DNA from: Daphnia carinata
Lineage: Eukaryota > Arthropoda > Branchiopoda > Diplostraca > Daphniidae
Reading direction: 5' to 3'
Assembly: GCF_022539665.2 (NCBI RefSeq)
Contig: NC_081333.1
Span: forward strand, 8,492,971-8,556,970
Length of the DNA stretch: 64,000 nucleotides
Under the pieces are notes generated by a model. That model saw only the letters and a program-made list of their open reading frames with translations. It was not told the origin of the DNA and did no database searches. The translations under genes were made by a program, and so were the position numbers. This document shows, piece by piece, positions 11,340-20,741 of this stretch (position 1 is the first letter of the stretch; the number at the start of each line of letters is the position of its first letter).

Positions 11340-11560
11340 TGGCCGGAAAGGGGACGTGGGGTGCCGCTTAGTCCGATGATGTGTTCACGGAGGGCGATGT
11401 GGCTACCCACAAATCCGAACTAAAGGTTAATCGCTCCTGTAAAAATGTTCCAAATCTTCAGCTCTTCTTCCGGCTTCTCTTAGCCAATCACCGGGTAATC
11501 TCCCCGGTGGGTCAACAAGGCAGTGTCTCCCCCTGCCTGGGTTGACGGCAACTTTTGAAA
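11340..11560. other. Hairpin-rich GC block, left-arm copy
   Basis: This GC-rich stretch interrupts A/T-rich DNA and mirrors 12540-12760. It can fold into several consecutive perfect short stems, described on the right-arm copy at 12554-12628. The sequence is not a spliceosomal, 5S, SRP or RNase P RNA that I recognise. Confidence 0.4.
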
Positions 11561-11804
11561 GGGCTATTGTGCCTTTTTAAAGTTGCAAAAAAATTGTAAT
11601 GTGCAGAGAATTGTCAATAAATTTTTTTTTCTAAAATGTTTTTTGCAAAATTTGTTTCTTTCATTGTCTGTGTTCGCTTTGTTCACACATTATCATTATC
11701 AACTTTTTTTTTCATTTAGCTTGCTCAATGCACCTTTGGTTTTTATGCCACCTTTGTTGGTAAGCATTGTTTCCATTGGTTTATCGTTTATCTGTAAGCA
11801 TTCA

Positions 11805-11875
11805 TTTTTATCCGGGGATCGAACCCTGGACGTTCGGCATACCGCGCCGATGCTCTACCAATGAGCCATGAATCA
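11805..11875 (-). pseudogene. tRNA-like sequence 1 (GGT in anticodon position)
   Basis: On the minus strand a D-arm GCTC-ATTGGTA-GAGC, a perfect 5-bp anticodon stem (TCGGC/GCCGA) with a 7-base loop GCGGTAT, a 5-base variable region and a T-loop TTCGATC follow with standard spacing. A-box and B-box promoter motifs are both good. The acceptor ends do not pair and position 33 is C rather than T, so this is a pseudogene or tRNA-derived repeat rather than a working tRNA. Confidence 0.6.
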
Positions 11876-11989
11876 CATGATGTCAAGTTGGTTTTTTTCT
11901 AGCCACTTGCGGACTTGCATTTACACTTTGAATAAAACTGAAATGCAATACTGCAATATTCTTTTCCACATTTAGATATAGATCTTTAT

Positions 11990-12060
11990 ACATCTACTAA
12001 GGTTTGAACCCAGGGTAACAGTTATCGCAGCTGAATGCTCTACCACAGGGCTATGGACCT
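11990..12060 (-). pseudogene. tRNA-like sequence 2 (GCG in anticodon position)
   Basis: On the minus strand T8-A9, a D-arm GCCC-TGTGGTA-GAGC and a T-arm CTGGG-TTCAAAC-CTTAG with G-U pairs have the spacing of a tRNA. The anticodon stem is imperfect and the acceptor ends do not pair. It has T at position 33. It is best read as a tRNA pseudogene or SINE-like remnant. Confidence 0.5.
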
Positions 12061-12156
12061 TATGATAGCAATAGAAAGATAAACATATATTTGTGAAAGA
12101 CTGCGTTAACATCCTAGAAGATAACATATGATGTGCGATAATAAAAATTTTAGATA

Positions 12157-12227
12157 TATCTCATGGCTCAATGTTAGAGCATCGGCGTTGCACGCTGAAT
12201 GTCTGGGGATCGATTCTCATACCAGTA
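12157..12227 (+). pseudogene. tRNA-like sequence 3 (TGC, Ala-type anticodon)
   Basis: On the plus strand a D-arm GCTC-AATGTTA-GAGC, an anticodon stem TCGGC/GCTGA with loop GTTGCAC (T33, TGC anticodon) and a B-box-like GGATCGATTCT appear in order. The T-stem is weak and the acceptor ends do not pair. The D-arm and anticodon stem resemble those of tRNA-like sequence 1 on the other strand, so the two may share an origin. Confidence 0.5.
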
Positions 12228-12553
12228 AACCAATATACAAATACAAAATTACTTCAGAAAATATCCAGGTATTACACGTTCTTTCTCAAGTTCAAGAATT
12301 CAAAAAGTGTAATAAATAATAATTGAATACTTACAGATAAACGATACAATGGTGGCAAAAACAAAGATGAAATGAGCAAGCTAAATGAAAAAAAAAGTTG
12401 ATAATGATAATGTGTGAACAAAGCGAACACAGACAATGAAAGAAACAAATTTTGCAAAAAACATTTTAGAAAAAAAAATTTATTGACAATTCTCTGCACA
12501 TTACAATTTTTTTGCAACTTTAAAAAGGCACAATAGCCCTTTCAAAAGTTGCC

Positions 12554-12628
12554 GTCAACCCAGGCAGGGGGAGACACTGCCTTGTTGACCCACCGGGGAG
12601 ATTACCCGGTGATTGGCTAAGAGAAGCC
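12554..12628 (+). ncRNA. Cluster of perfect stem-loops, possible structured RNA
   Basis: Three stems follow one another: GTCAAC (12554-12559) with GTTGAC (12584-12589) enclosing GGCAG/CTGCC; CACCGGG (12591-12597) with CCCGGTG (12605-12611) around a 7-base loop GAGATTA; and GGCT with AGCC (12615-12628). A further stem GTAGGGG/CCCCTAC lies near 12808-12828. Such density suggests a folded RNA or a structured DNA end. The same sequence exists in the left arm, so the strand is undetermined. Function is unknown and the RNA label is tentative. Confidence 0.3.
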
Positions 12629-13773
12629 GGAAGAAGAGCTGAAGATTTGGAACATTTTTACAGGAGCGATTAACCTTTAGTTCGGATTTGTGGGTAGCCA
12701 CATCGCCCTCCGTGAACACATCATCGGACTAAGCGGCACCCCACGTCCCCTTTCCGGCCAGAGCCCTCCAAACCTCGGTATATGTTGTTTTTATATATAC
12801 CGTACAGTAGGGGCATGACCCCCTACGGGCTTATTATGAGTCAAGGGGAAACGGGGCTTCAGAAAAGAAGGGAGCCCAGATATGCACTTCAATTTTTTAA
12901 ATATCAAATACCGTCTGGGGAATCCGAATTAAGTATAGAAATGTCATGTCATCCATCCAATCAATACAATTTATTCAGTGTCTTGCCCCAACCAAGAATC
13001 TTTTCAGATCCAATGTTACTATTAACCTATATTGAGAAAAGAAAAACAACACCATTAAGCATCTCAATTGTTGCTCATGTGACTTACATGACTTATAGAT
13101 TCAACTTCTGGCAGAAGCTTGGGAAAGGCCATACAAATTGCAGATGAAAATCATTGTATAAGGCTCTTGAATGATAAAATAGCACCCCTAGAATGTTGCA
13201 TTGTTGATAGTTGTGTTCCCAGTACATGAAAATCCTTTCCTATAGGATAAAATTTTTTTTGGTAGATTAGACCTGGTTGGCAAAAAGGAGGAGAAATGCT
13301 TTGTCATAAATTCAAAATTATTTGAAGAAAAATCCTTTCATACCTAAAAAGTCCATGTATGATGTTCATCGCTGCAATGCCAACGAAATGAAACATCTTT
13401 AGGGCCATTTAAGTACCCAGCTTCACCAACACTCTGAACGTAAAGGACAAGTTGTTCTTTAGCCAGAGAAGCAGAATTATTTGAGGCTTCTAGCTGTGAC
13501 AGAACTATAAAGGATTGCTGTTACACAGGATTCATTCACACAAGATGGTACTTCTCATTAGACAATTTGCATACTCTATTACTTTACCTCATACCTTAAT
13601 GGTAATGCACTTTCAGTGTTTTTCAACTGTAGGCTCACTCTTCCATTCTGTAACACTTCCAGACTTGACTTGAACCCCCATTAAAATTCTGTGAATGCAA
13701 AATAATAGCATTAAAAATACTTTTTCGATTGACAAAAAACCGAAAAGTACCTAATTCATGTTTTATGTTGAAC

Positions 13774-14353
13774 TCATGCTATTTCTGGGTTTCTACCACA
13801 CCCATTTTCAGCCCAAATACGGTCCCACAATTGTTCACTTCCTTCGCTGCATGGACTTATTACTAATAATTCTTTTAGTGCAGCACTAACAGAATTAAAC
13901 TTTAACACACTGTCAGGTGGTAGACTGAATAACTAAACAATAAATAATTGTTTGTTAAAATTCTATACTTATTTTGAATTCTTATTTGAAAAGTTTAGGT
14001 ACCTGACTGTGTTCGCCTAATGCCAATTCATCCTCATGTTCAGTTAGGGATGAGTTTGGAAAAACCTCCTTCACTGTATGGAAACTGGTCCGTTCCAATT
14101 TGTTCTTTTCCCCTGGCTGAGCTTGTAGACTCAAAATTTGAGCTACAAAACACAAATGAATAAAAGCAAATAAATAGAATCATTACGTATTAGGCCTTAC
14201 CATCCTTAGCTTTGCTGTTATCTAATATTTTGTGTTGTTCCAATAATTGGGCCTGCAGCTTCATAATTTGATCTAATAAAAAATAATGAATAATTGAAAA
14301 CCAATATAATAATGTTTATACTTACCATCCTTTTGTCGTATTATCTTATCCAT
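13774..14353 (-). CDS. Small spliced gene of unknown function, right-arm copy
   Basis: Exons, read from the 5' end, are 14326-14353, 14201-14272, 14003-14142 and 13774-13932 (TGA), giving 132 residues. All splice sites and phases match the left-arm copy at 9746-10322. The first 120 or so residues are almost identical: a short Gln/Leu-rich coiled-coil part, then the unrecognised LFSLPPDSVLKFNSV part. A one-base length difference near 13790 changes the last residues (CGRNPEIA here, CGTETQK in the other arm). One copy is therefore frame-shifted relative to the other, and I cannot tell which is ancestral. It could be a gene of the palindromic element or a captured host gene fragment. Confidence 0.45.
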
Positions 14354-15022
14354 TTTTCAATTGTTCCTCCAGCCACGCGTTATTCTCCATCCACGTTACT
14401 GAACTAACTGCGAATGGAATCCAATGGACTGAAATTGCCTACGCCAGTAATAACGAGTCTGAGCGGTAGATGGCTACGTGTCGGAAAAAAGAAAAAAGTG
14501 TGATTTTTTTTTTTTTGGCGAAATTTTATTTTTTTTTTTTGTGTAAAACGGATTGCCATAAGGCTATAAGCCATAAGGCCATAAACCTTCCCACTTTTAC
14601 ATTTTTGGCCAAAATTTAAATTTCACTTAAAATACATGGTTTCGATTCAAAATTGAATGGAAATCATGAAAATCAAGTTCATTTTTGCATTAGCTTTATG
14701 GTTTTTTAAATAAACGTAAAAAACAAAAAAGTCGGGCCTATTTTTCTCGGGCTTAAAAAGTCGGGCTTAAAATTTCTATAGATTTTCCTATTAAAACATA
14801 ATAACGACTGGTTTAAGGAGAAAAACACTTACGTAATCGAGCTCAGCGTTCAATTTTGGAAGGCTATAGCCTTCTCACTTTTTCATTTTTGGCTAAATCC
14901 TAGATATGACTTTAAATACATGATTTCGATTGCAAATTGATTGAAAATCACAAAAATCAAGGTTGTTTTGGCGTGAGCATTAAAGTTTCTAAAATAAACG
15001 TAAAAAACGGACGAATAAAGTT

Positions 15023-15598
15023 TCTTTATACTGTTCTCTACTTCCCACTTTTGTCAAAATCTGAAAAAATTGACATCTCTCGGAATTGAATGAAGTTTAC
15101 CCTGTACAATCAGTATTGAACCGTGACTTTAAATTTGATTTGTTTTCTCATCTAACTCAATCGTTTTGGAAATAAATCGAACAAAAGTGCTGTCGGCGCA
15201 AAAATTTTGTTCCTTTTTTAATGCGTTTTTTTTCAAAACTGTAATCTCACAGCTAAACAACTTGGTTTTCGTGATTGTAGTTTAATGTCTTCCTATTTTT
15301 TTGAGATCCAATTTGATTTCAGAATTACCGTCGTACACTACGATATGGTAATAATGTCACTTTAGTACATTAGAAACTATCCAAGCGTGGACGTACAGAG
15401 GCCGCTTCTTAGTTTCTTGAATTCGGTACGATTGGAATTCAAATCTGCATGTCTTACTTTATTAGCTCTTTAAAAATGCAATGGTCATACCTTTTATTTC
15501 TTGTAGGAAATTGCGGTTTGCACTTTACAACGGGAACCCTCCGCGATCGCAAATTATAAATTAATTATTTTAATCAACTTAATCCCTCCTCGATTTTT
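15023..15598. other. Intergenic region with 3' end of the GPCR gene
   Basis: A minus-strand AATAAA at 15493-15498 lies about 100 bases after the GPCR stop and probably ends its transcript. The part next to the inverted repeat contains more sequence resembling the repeat family. No exon is supported. Confidence 0.5.
15493..15498 (-). terminator. Polyadenylation signal AATAAA for the GPCR gene
   Basis: The plus-strand TTTATT at this position reads AATAAA on the minus strand, about 100 bases downstream of the GPCR stop codon. A second one lies at 15458-15463. Confidence 0.5.
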
Positions 15599-18301
15599 CT
15601 ACATGCCGGTATTACGATTGTCGTAATCTGAACCGGATGATCGTCGGTCATATTCACTAGGAATAGCATAGATGTGCTGTTGATTTGGTCGGGTAGGAGG
15701 TGGTGTGAGCGACGAATTTGCCTGATCATCCGGATCGCTGGTATTACCCGCAACTTGCCACGCTTTTGGAGGAAAAGAATGATGAAGGTTTTGTAAACCC
15801 ATAACGATTTTTGGAAGGACAACTCCGAAAAGGATTACGAAAGCATTTCCTATAGATCAAATATCAATATCAGATAACAATGTAGAACTAACAAAATGTG
15901 AAAATAAAAAATGGAGACCTTGGATTCCTGCAAGAATGATGACATCTCGCCATTCATTTCCAATCTGAAAATATAAAACACTCCACGTTATGTTGATCAA
16001 TAAGCAGATCAATGAAGATACGCTGAGGTTGATTTTGATGGCTGAAACGTGCCTGTCAATGCAGAAGTTTTTTATTATTTACAAATGCAAACGGTTTTTG
16101 GATATTTGAATGAGTTTTACCAGTGATGATAAATGATGATTAGACTTCCTAAGCTGACAATCCCGTGTAGTATGGTAGGGTACAAAAATAGCTTCAGCGA
16201 CAGTAAATCATCAAGAATGCACTCCGTTTTTGGGCCATAATCAGTCAAAATTTTGTTGATCTGTAAAGTGTCATCGCGAAAGAGCGTCTCATATGTCAAA
16301 ACGGGGGCTTGGACACTGATTGCCAGAACGAAAAGAAGCATCTGAATGCATAGGCGGGCAGACTTGTCATCCGGTCGAGTACCCACCAGGCTTGTTGCCG
16401 CGGTTGAAAATATGGAAGCCAGAAAAAAAGTATAAGCTCCACTCAAAGCGATAACACGGCCTAGGCAGAGGACGTTACTAGGTACCAAAAGATAAAGGAG
16501 GCTGACCAAAAAGAGCACGAGGATAGCAACTAACAGTAAAAAGATAAAGTTGCCTGATCTATCTTCGTGATTTGAGCAGCACTGAATATGAAATATAAAC
16601 ATCGTGCCAGTTAGAGTTAATAAGATGCCTAAGATAGAAATTGAGCCAATCATGATGATGTGTAACTCGGTGCTAAGTTGGAAGATAAAGCCTGAGGAAG
16701 AATCGACGTTTGTGCACAGACAATCTTTGCACTCTGTTATCTCTTCTCGTACAACGTCCATGTTTCGTGTAGGAATGAACTTATCCTCGTGGATATTGCC
16801 AACCTCAACGATAGTTTGCGGACCTTTGGCACTCTTCTTTGACACATAGGTGACAGGAAATAGTTCGTTGTAGATGCTAATGTCAGTAGAAAGTTTAAGA
16901 ATTCGTAGATCCTCCTCTGCGAGCGTGGTCTTCTTTATCAAGTGATGAGGTTCAAAATCACAAGCGTTTATCTTGTCGCTGCAGGTGCTTGATAAATGGT
17001 TCTTGAACTGCTTGATCAGCGAATACAGAACTCGTGCTGAGACATTATCGTCCGTTAGCACTCTTTGTGGGCGAATGATAAAAGCTTCTTGGGCGATCGC
17101 CGCCACTTCTACAATAGTAACAGGATACATAAATGATACTTATTGATCATTCAAATGACTTAAATACCTTCCGTAAAATTTGAATTCCAGTTATCGGCTG
17201 CCACGAGCACGTATTTGTAGTGGGAGCTCGTCGTGTTGTTTGCTTGAAAGTGTGGAAGAACGGCTAATAAAAATTCACTGGAACCAATCAAAAGGTATAC
17301 TTTTGACCCGGATCGTTTTGATCGTCGAACGGCTCGAACTGTCATTTCTTTCGTCCTACTTTTTTTTTTAAAAGCAATAGCGGAAAATGAATTTACTCAT
17401 CTTTTTTTGGAATTCTTCTTGGGTTAAACTTGCTTTAGTGCTTGCCTATTAATCGGGGAAAGCACTGTTTGCGCCACAATACAGATACTACGTTCACCAG
17501 CTTTTTTCGAAAAGCTGAGCAACGCTTGCTTAGATTGGCTAATTACTGCGATCGATGACCATCGCAGTCGAACGAGAAGATCCGAAACAGCATCCAGAGG
17601 AGAAGTTGTTTGCCAATATGAGATGTCAGTGGCAGGTAAATTTAGCACAGACAGTAGTTGTACCGCAGAGGGATAAGAACGAACGGGGAAAAGGAAACCT
17701 GAAGAACAAGAACAAAAACAAATGAAATAAAATAAAAGCTTATTGGTAAACAATATCAGCACCTAAGTAAACGCCCACTCTGCATGAATAGCCATGCGTT
17801 AAATTTGCCTCAAGAGCAGTTTCCAAGACGGCTTGCAGCGCTATGCTCTCCTGGCCACATGTGTCAAATATTCGAATACCTATAGCACAATGATAATTGT
17901 CAATCATAAATTCCCCGGAAGCATGCAGCGATTTGAATGCCTTACCAATTCGTAGATCTTTTAAATACTGAATCGAGTTGAGTGTTTGAAACGTTTGCAG
18001 AATCCCGTTCATGCTTTGCATGGATGCAGCATTTTTCTGATTGCATTGCGGACCCTGTGTCAAGTCCAGCAGGACGGTGACCGTAACATCGCCTGAAACA
18101 ATAAAAGTCAAGGGAAAGGTGACGCATTTTGATTACAATCTACATGCGTGGATGAACAGTATCAAAGTCACCTTTCTCTTCGTAAACTAAGCTGGATTCT
18201 TTAGCACACTCGCTCACATGCTGGTTTTGATCACCGAGAGATTGTAGAATCCTCGTGGTCAGAAGCAGCGTTACAACAATCAATGGCGAGATGGACTTCA
18301 T
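15599..18301 (-). CDS. Class C G-protein-coupled receptor, GABA-B-like
   Basis: Eight exons, 5' to 3': 18172-18301, 17946-18092, 17763-17879, 17446-17698, 17168-17355, 16121-17108, 15919-16052, 15599-15849 (TAG); about 735 residues, all in phase. The start at 18301 opens a signal peptide (MKSISPLIVVTLLLT); an in-frame ATG at 18337 would extend it by 12 residues. A Venus-flytrap (ANF-receptor) ectodomain follows, with family-type pieces such as IRIFDTCGQES and KVYLLIGSSEFLL. A very short linker with a CKDCLC motif replaces the usual nine-cysteine domain of mGluR-type receptors. Seven membrane helices run from about residue 429, TM3 with LCLGRVIALSGAYTF and TM7 ending in the class C VLPK motif. 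The tail of about 80 residues is Pro/Ser/Thr-rich with no clear coiled coil. This supports GABA-B-like architecture; ligand and exact orthology are unknown. The intron after 17446 appears to use a GC donor. Confidence 0.8.
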
Positions 18302-20307
18302 GGAGAACTGCGGAAACGCCTCCACCCGAACATTCACTAGAAAGCTGGCTGGAACAGTTCAGGTAACAGACAGCTTTAATTCGAAACAAGCGAATGTGAC
18401 GCTCACCAATTTCGTAGTGCCAATAACTTCCTGCATATTCAAACAAAAATTACTTATCAAGACCTTTGAACAATGCCGTCGGACGAGCCAACGGTCTAGG
18501 CTCTCTACAGACTTACTGCGCATGCGGAAGACGAGGAATCCGTAATAAGGTAAGCCAATTAGTGCGGCAGAGGTCCGAAATCAAACAAGGGCTGCGTCTG
18601 CCCAATTGCATAATCCTATGGTACCATGTTTAAATTTTCTCTTTGCATTGGACTGGCATCCGGTCGTGTACAACTGATCTATAAAAAGGTCCTATTTGGA
18701 ATGACTTAAACTGCCATTGTAACATGAGTGGGCCATTACAAATGTAAACTAACAACAACTTACGGATTCTAAGGGCGGCGGTTTTTAAAATGTTTTGGCC
18801 TCCTTCTCTCCATGCGCAAAAACCGCATCATTTTAAAGTTACGGTTTAAAAAAGGAAATTTAAAAAACTGCGTCGCCATACTGGCTGGTATTTTGCCTGA
18901 GTTGCTGCATCGCATCTTTGTTTGTTTTCTTTTTCCAGCGTTGATTCGTGAGAGAATGTACGATATCACACTAAACCCCCAACTCTTTCTAAGGATTCAA
19001 CTGAGTCCGGATCGTGGATAACACGGGGTCATTTCTAATTCATGGGAGGATAGCAAATCAAAGGATCAACGGGTAGAAGGACTGCGCTCAACATGATTAC
19101 AGTGTAGTAGGGGAACAAACTAGTTCCATAACAATTACATTCGCTTCGTGCACAGTAGATTGCCTAATTGCGATAACCTCGACTATGGAACGCTCGCTTC
19201 TTTAACATCTGCTGCGTGTTCGGTAATAAGATGTATTAAGAGACAGGATGTTTCTGTGAATGAATATTGTTGGCTACAGATAACGAATGACATGAGAAGA
19301 GGAAAAGAAATAGGTATGAGTATTAGTGGCAGCAATCCGATCGGATGTGGAAACCGGACAGAACAAGTTTCAAAGTTCGGCATTTAAAGGTAACACAAGT
19401 ATTGTAAACAAGAATTTGGGGAAAAGGGAATGGAGAAAGCGAAAGAAAAATGAACGGGCGATTACAGCATTTCTTTTTTTCTTGGCACCGCTGCTCAACG
19501 CTACCGTGTAATAATATTTAAATTCAAACTTTTCGATTGACAAAAAGGAAACCCGCAAAACGAGGGGGTTCCTGAAAACAATTTTAAAAAATGGAGAGGG
19601 GGAAAAAAAAGAAGCATATATGTACTTATTTCAGTGAAATCAATACCGAAACGGGGCGTTGACCAACGAGGAAACAGGTTTTTCAGGGATAGAAAAAGAG
19701 GAGGATGGGAGGAAAATGTCACTGTGTGAGTGAGTGTAAAGTGGCAACGTAATGGCTAACGTAAGCACAGACATTTCTCGGGTTGCCCTGTCCTATGCAT
19801 ATATTCAAAACTACCCACACCCGAAATCATTATGCGTCATGACTTGGATCGATTCGAAAATCCTTTCAGTCAACATTTCTTTTTTTTTTTTGTTCTTAGT
19901 CTTTTCCGGCTGTACTTTGTTTTTCATGTGTTGCTTGTTCACTTCCGTGATTTTCCAATCGCTAAATATACACTGATGTCCAATTATTTATACTCCGAAG
20001 GGATCCAAACGAAAAAAAAAGCAACATGGAAGGGACTTGCTATCAGACATCTTATAGCTTGAAAAGAGGAAAATGATAATAAAAGGAAGCAAAACGTAAT
20101 AGAATAAAAAATTGCTGTTAAAAATATACGCTACAAGGGGATAGGAGGAAGAGAAATAGAATCAAATCGCTAGCAAAGGTTTTTTTTGTTATATACCGTA
20201 ATTTTGTCGATTGTTTTCCTTTTTTTTGTTTGTTTTTTTTGTTTATGTTGTCAACGTCTTACCCTCGTTCAGCTACTGCACTTGATTACGTGGCCTTTTC
20301 GCAGCGC
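18302..20307. other. Intergenic: slit 3' UTR and GPCR promoter region
   Basis: This 2-kb stretch lies between the slit stop codon (20308) and the GPCR start (18301), both on the minus strand. It should contain the slit 3' UTR and the GPCR promoter and 5' UTR. Several short open frames exist on both strands but none has a domain, good splice borders or repeated support. Confidence 0.5.
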
Positions 20308-20741
20308 TTACAGACACTTCCTAGAGCAGCCGCATTTGCGGACGATTTCAATCTCCTTGGTGTAGCGCGTTCCGTCATTACAGATGAGCTTCAGGCGGCG
20401 TTTCTTGGAGCGTCGAGGTCGGCAGCAATCGGAACCGCAGTTGCCGCTGCAGACGGAATTCCGGACTGGCTTTGTCGATCGGCAGCCGTGTTCCATGTAG
20501 TAGTCACGGTATTGTTCCTTCCGGCATGTCGGCGCTATAACGATAGCAGGTTAAGCAACGAATATGCGAAAGCAACCGTGAATTAACACTTACCAGTGTC
20601 GCAGTATTTGCCTCCCCAACCAGCTTGACATTTGCAGCTGTAATTCTTGCCGTCTTTCTTTGAAACGCACTGACCCTTACGGCAGCGGTGATCCTTGCAC
20701 GGGTCATATGAAGTCAGCACTGACGTCTTGAGCGTGTTCAT
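20308..20741 (-). other. sli: Slit EGF7 and C-terminal cystine knot
   Basis: Exon 20594-20741 encodes EGF7 ([20 protein letters not shown]). Exon 20308-20534 encodes the C-terminal cystine knot, with [36 protein letters not shown] and the closing [12 protein letters not shown] before TAA. Confidence 0.95.

Larger units (their letters stand above)
9077..11727 (+). repeat. Left arm of a large inverted repeat
   Basis: The 2651-bp arm reads as the reverse complement of 12373-15022, with only a few visible differences: a T/C change in the small gene (GCTAGGGG against GCCAGGGG) and a one-base length change near 10309. The outer edge is the AACTTTATTCGTCCG motif at 9077 and the inner edge is the TTGCTCA motif ending at 11727. 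It contains two diverged direct repeats near its outer end, a small spliced gene (9746-10322) with apparently decayed downstream exons, and a hairpin-rich GC block near its inner end. No target-site duplication is evident. It may be a mobile element of unknown class or a local palindrome. Confidence 0.92.
11728..12372. other. Spacer of the inverted repeat
   Basis: This 645-bp stretch separates the two arms. Its two ends still show weak inverted similarity (ATCGTTTATCTGTAAG near 11783 and its complement near 12338), so the ancestral palindrome probably reached further in and has eroded. It contains three tRNA-like sequences and no open frame of note. Confidence 0.7.
12373..15022 (-). repeat. 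Right arm of a large inverted repeat
   Basis: This 2650-bp arm is the reverse complement of 9077-11727. Matched points mirror about a fixed centre: coordinates sum to 24100 in the inner part and 24099 outside the one-base length change near 13790, which shows one indel and otherwise colinear arms. It carries the second copy of the small spliced gene (13774-14353) and of the hairpin block. Just outside its outer end, 15040-15062 (TTCCCACTTTTGTCAAAAT) again resembles the family's subterminal repeat. Confidence 0.92.

Noticed and set aside
10953-13147. Identical 121-codon open frames mirrored in the two arms (10953-11318 minus, 12782-13147 plus)
   Set aside because: They are the same sequence seen twice because of the inverted repeat, run antisense to the small gene's decayed downstream part and contain no recognisable domain; kept only as part of the arms.
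9077-15022. Palindrome as a pure sequencing foldback artefact
   Set aside because: Not fully excluded, but the arms differ at several bases, have an indel and surround a distinct 645-bp spacer, which a read-level foldback would not easily produce.
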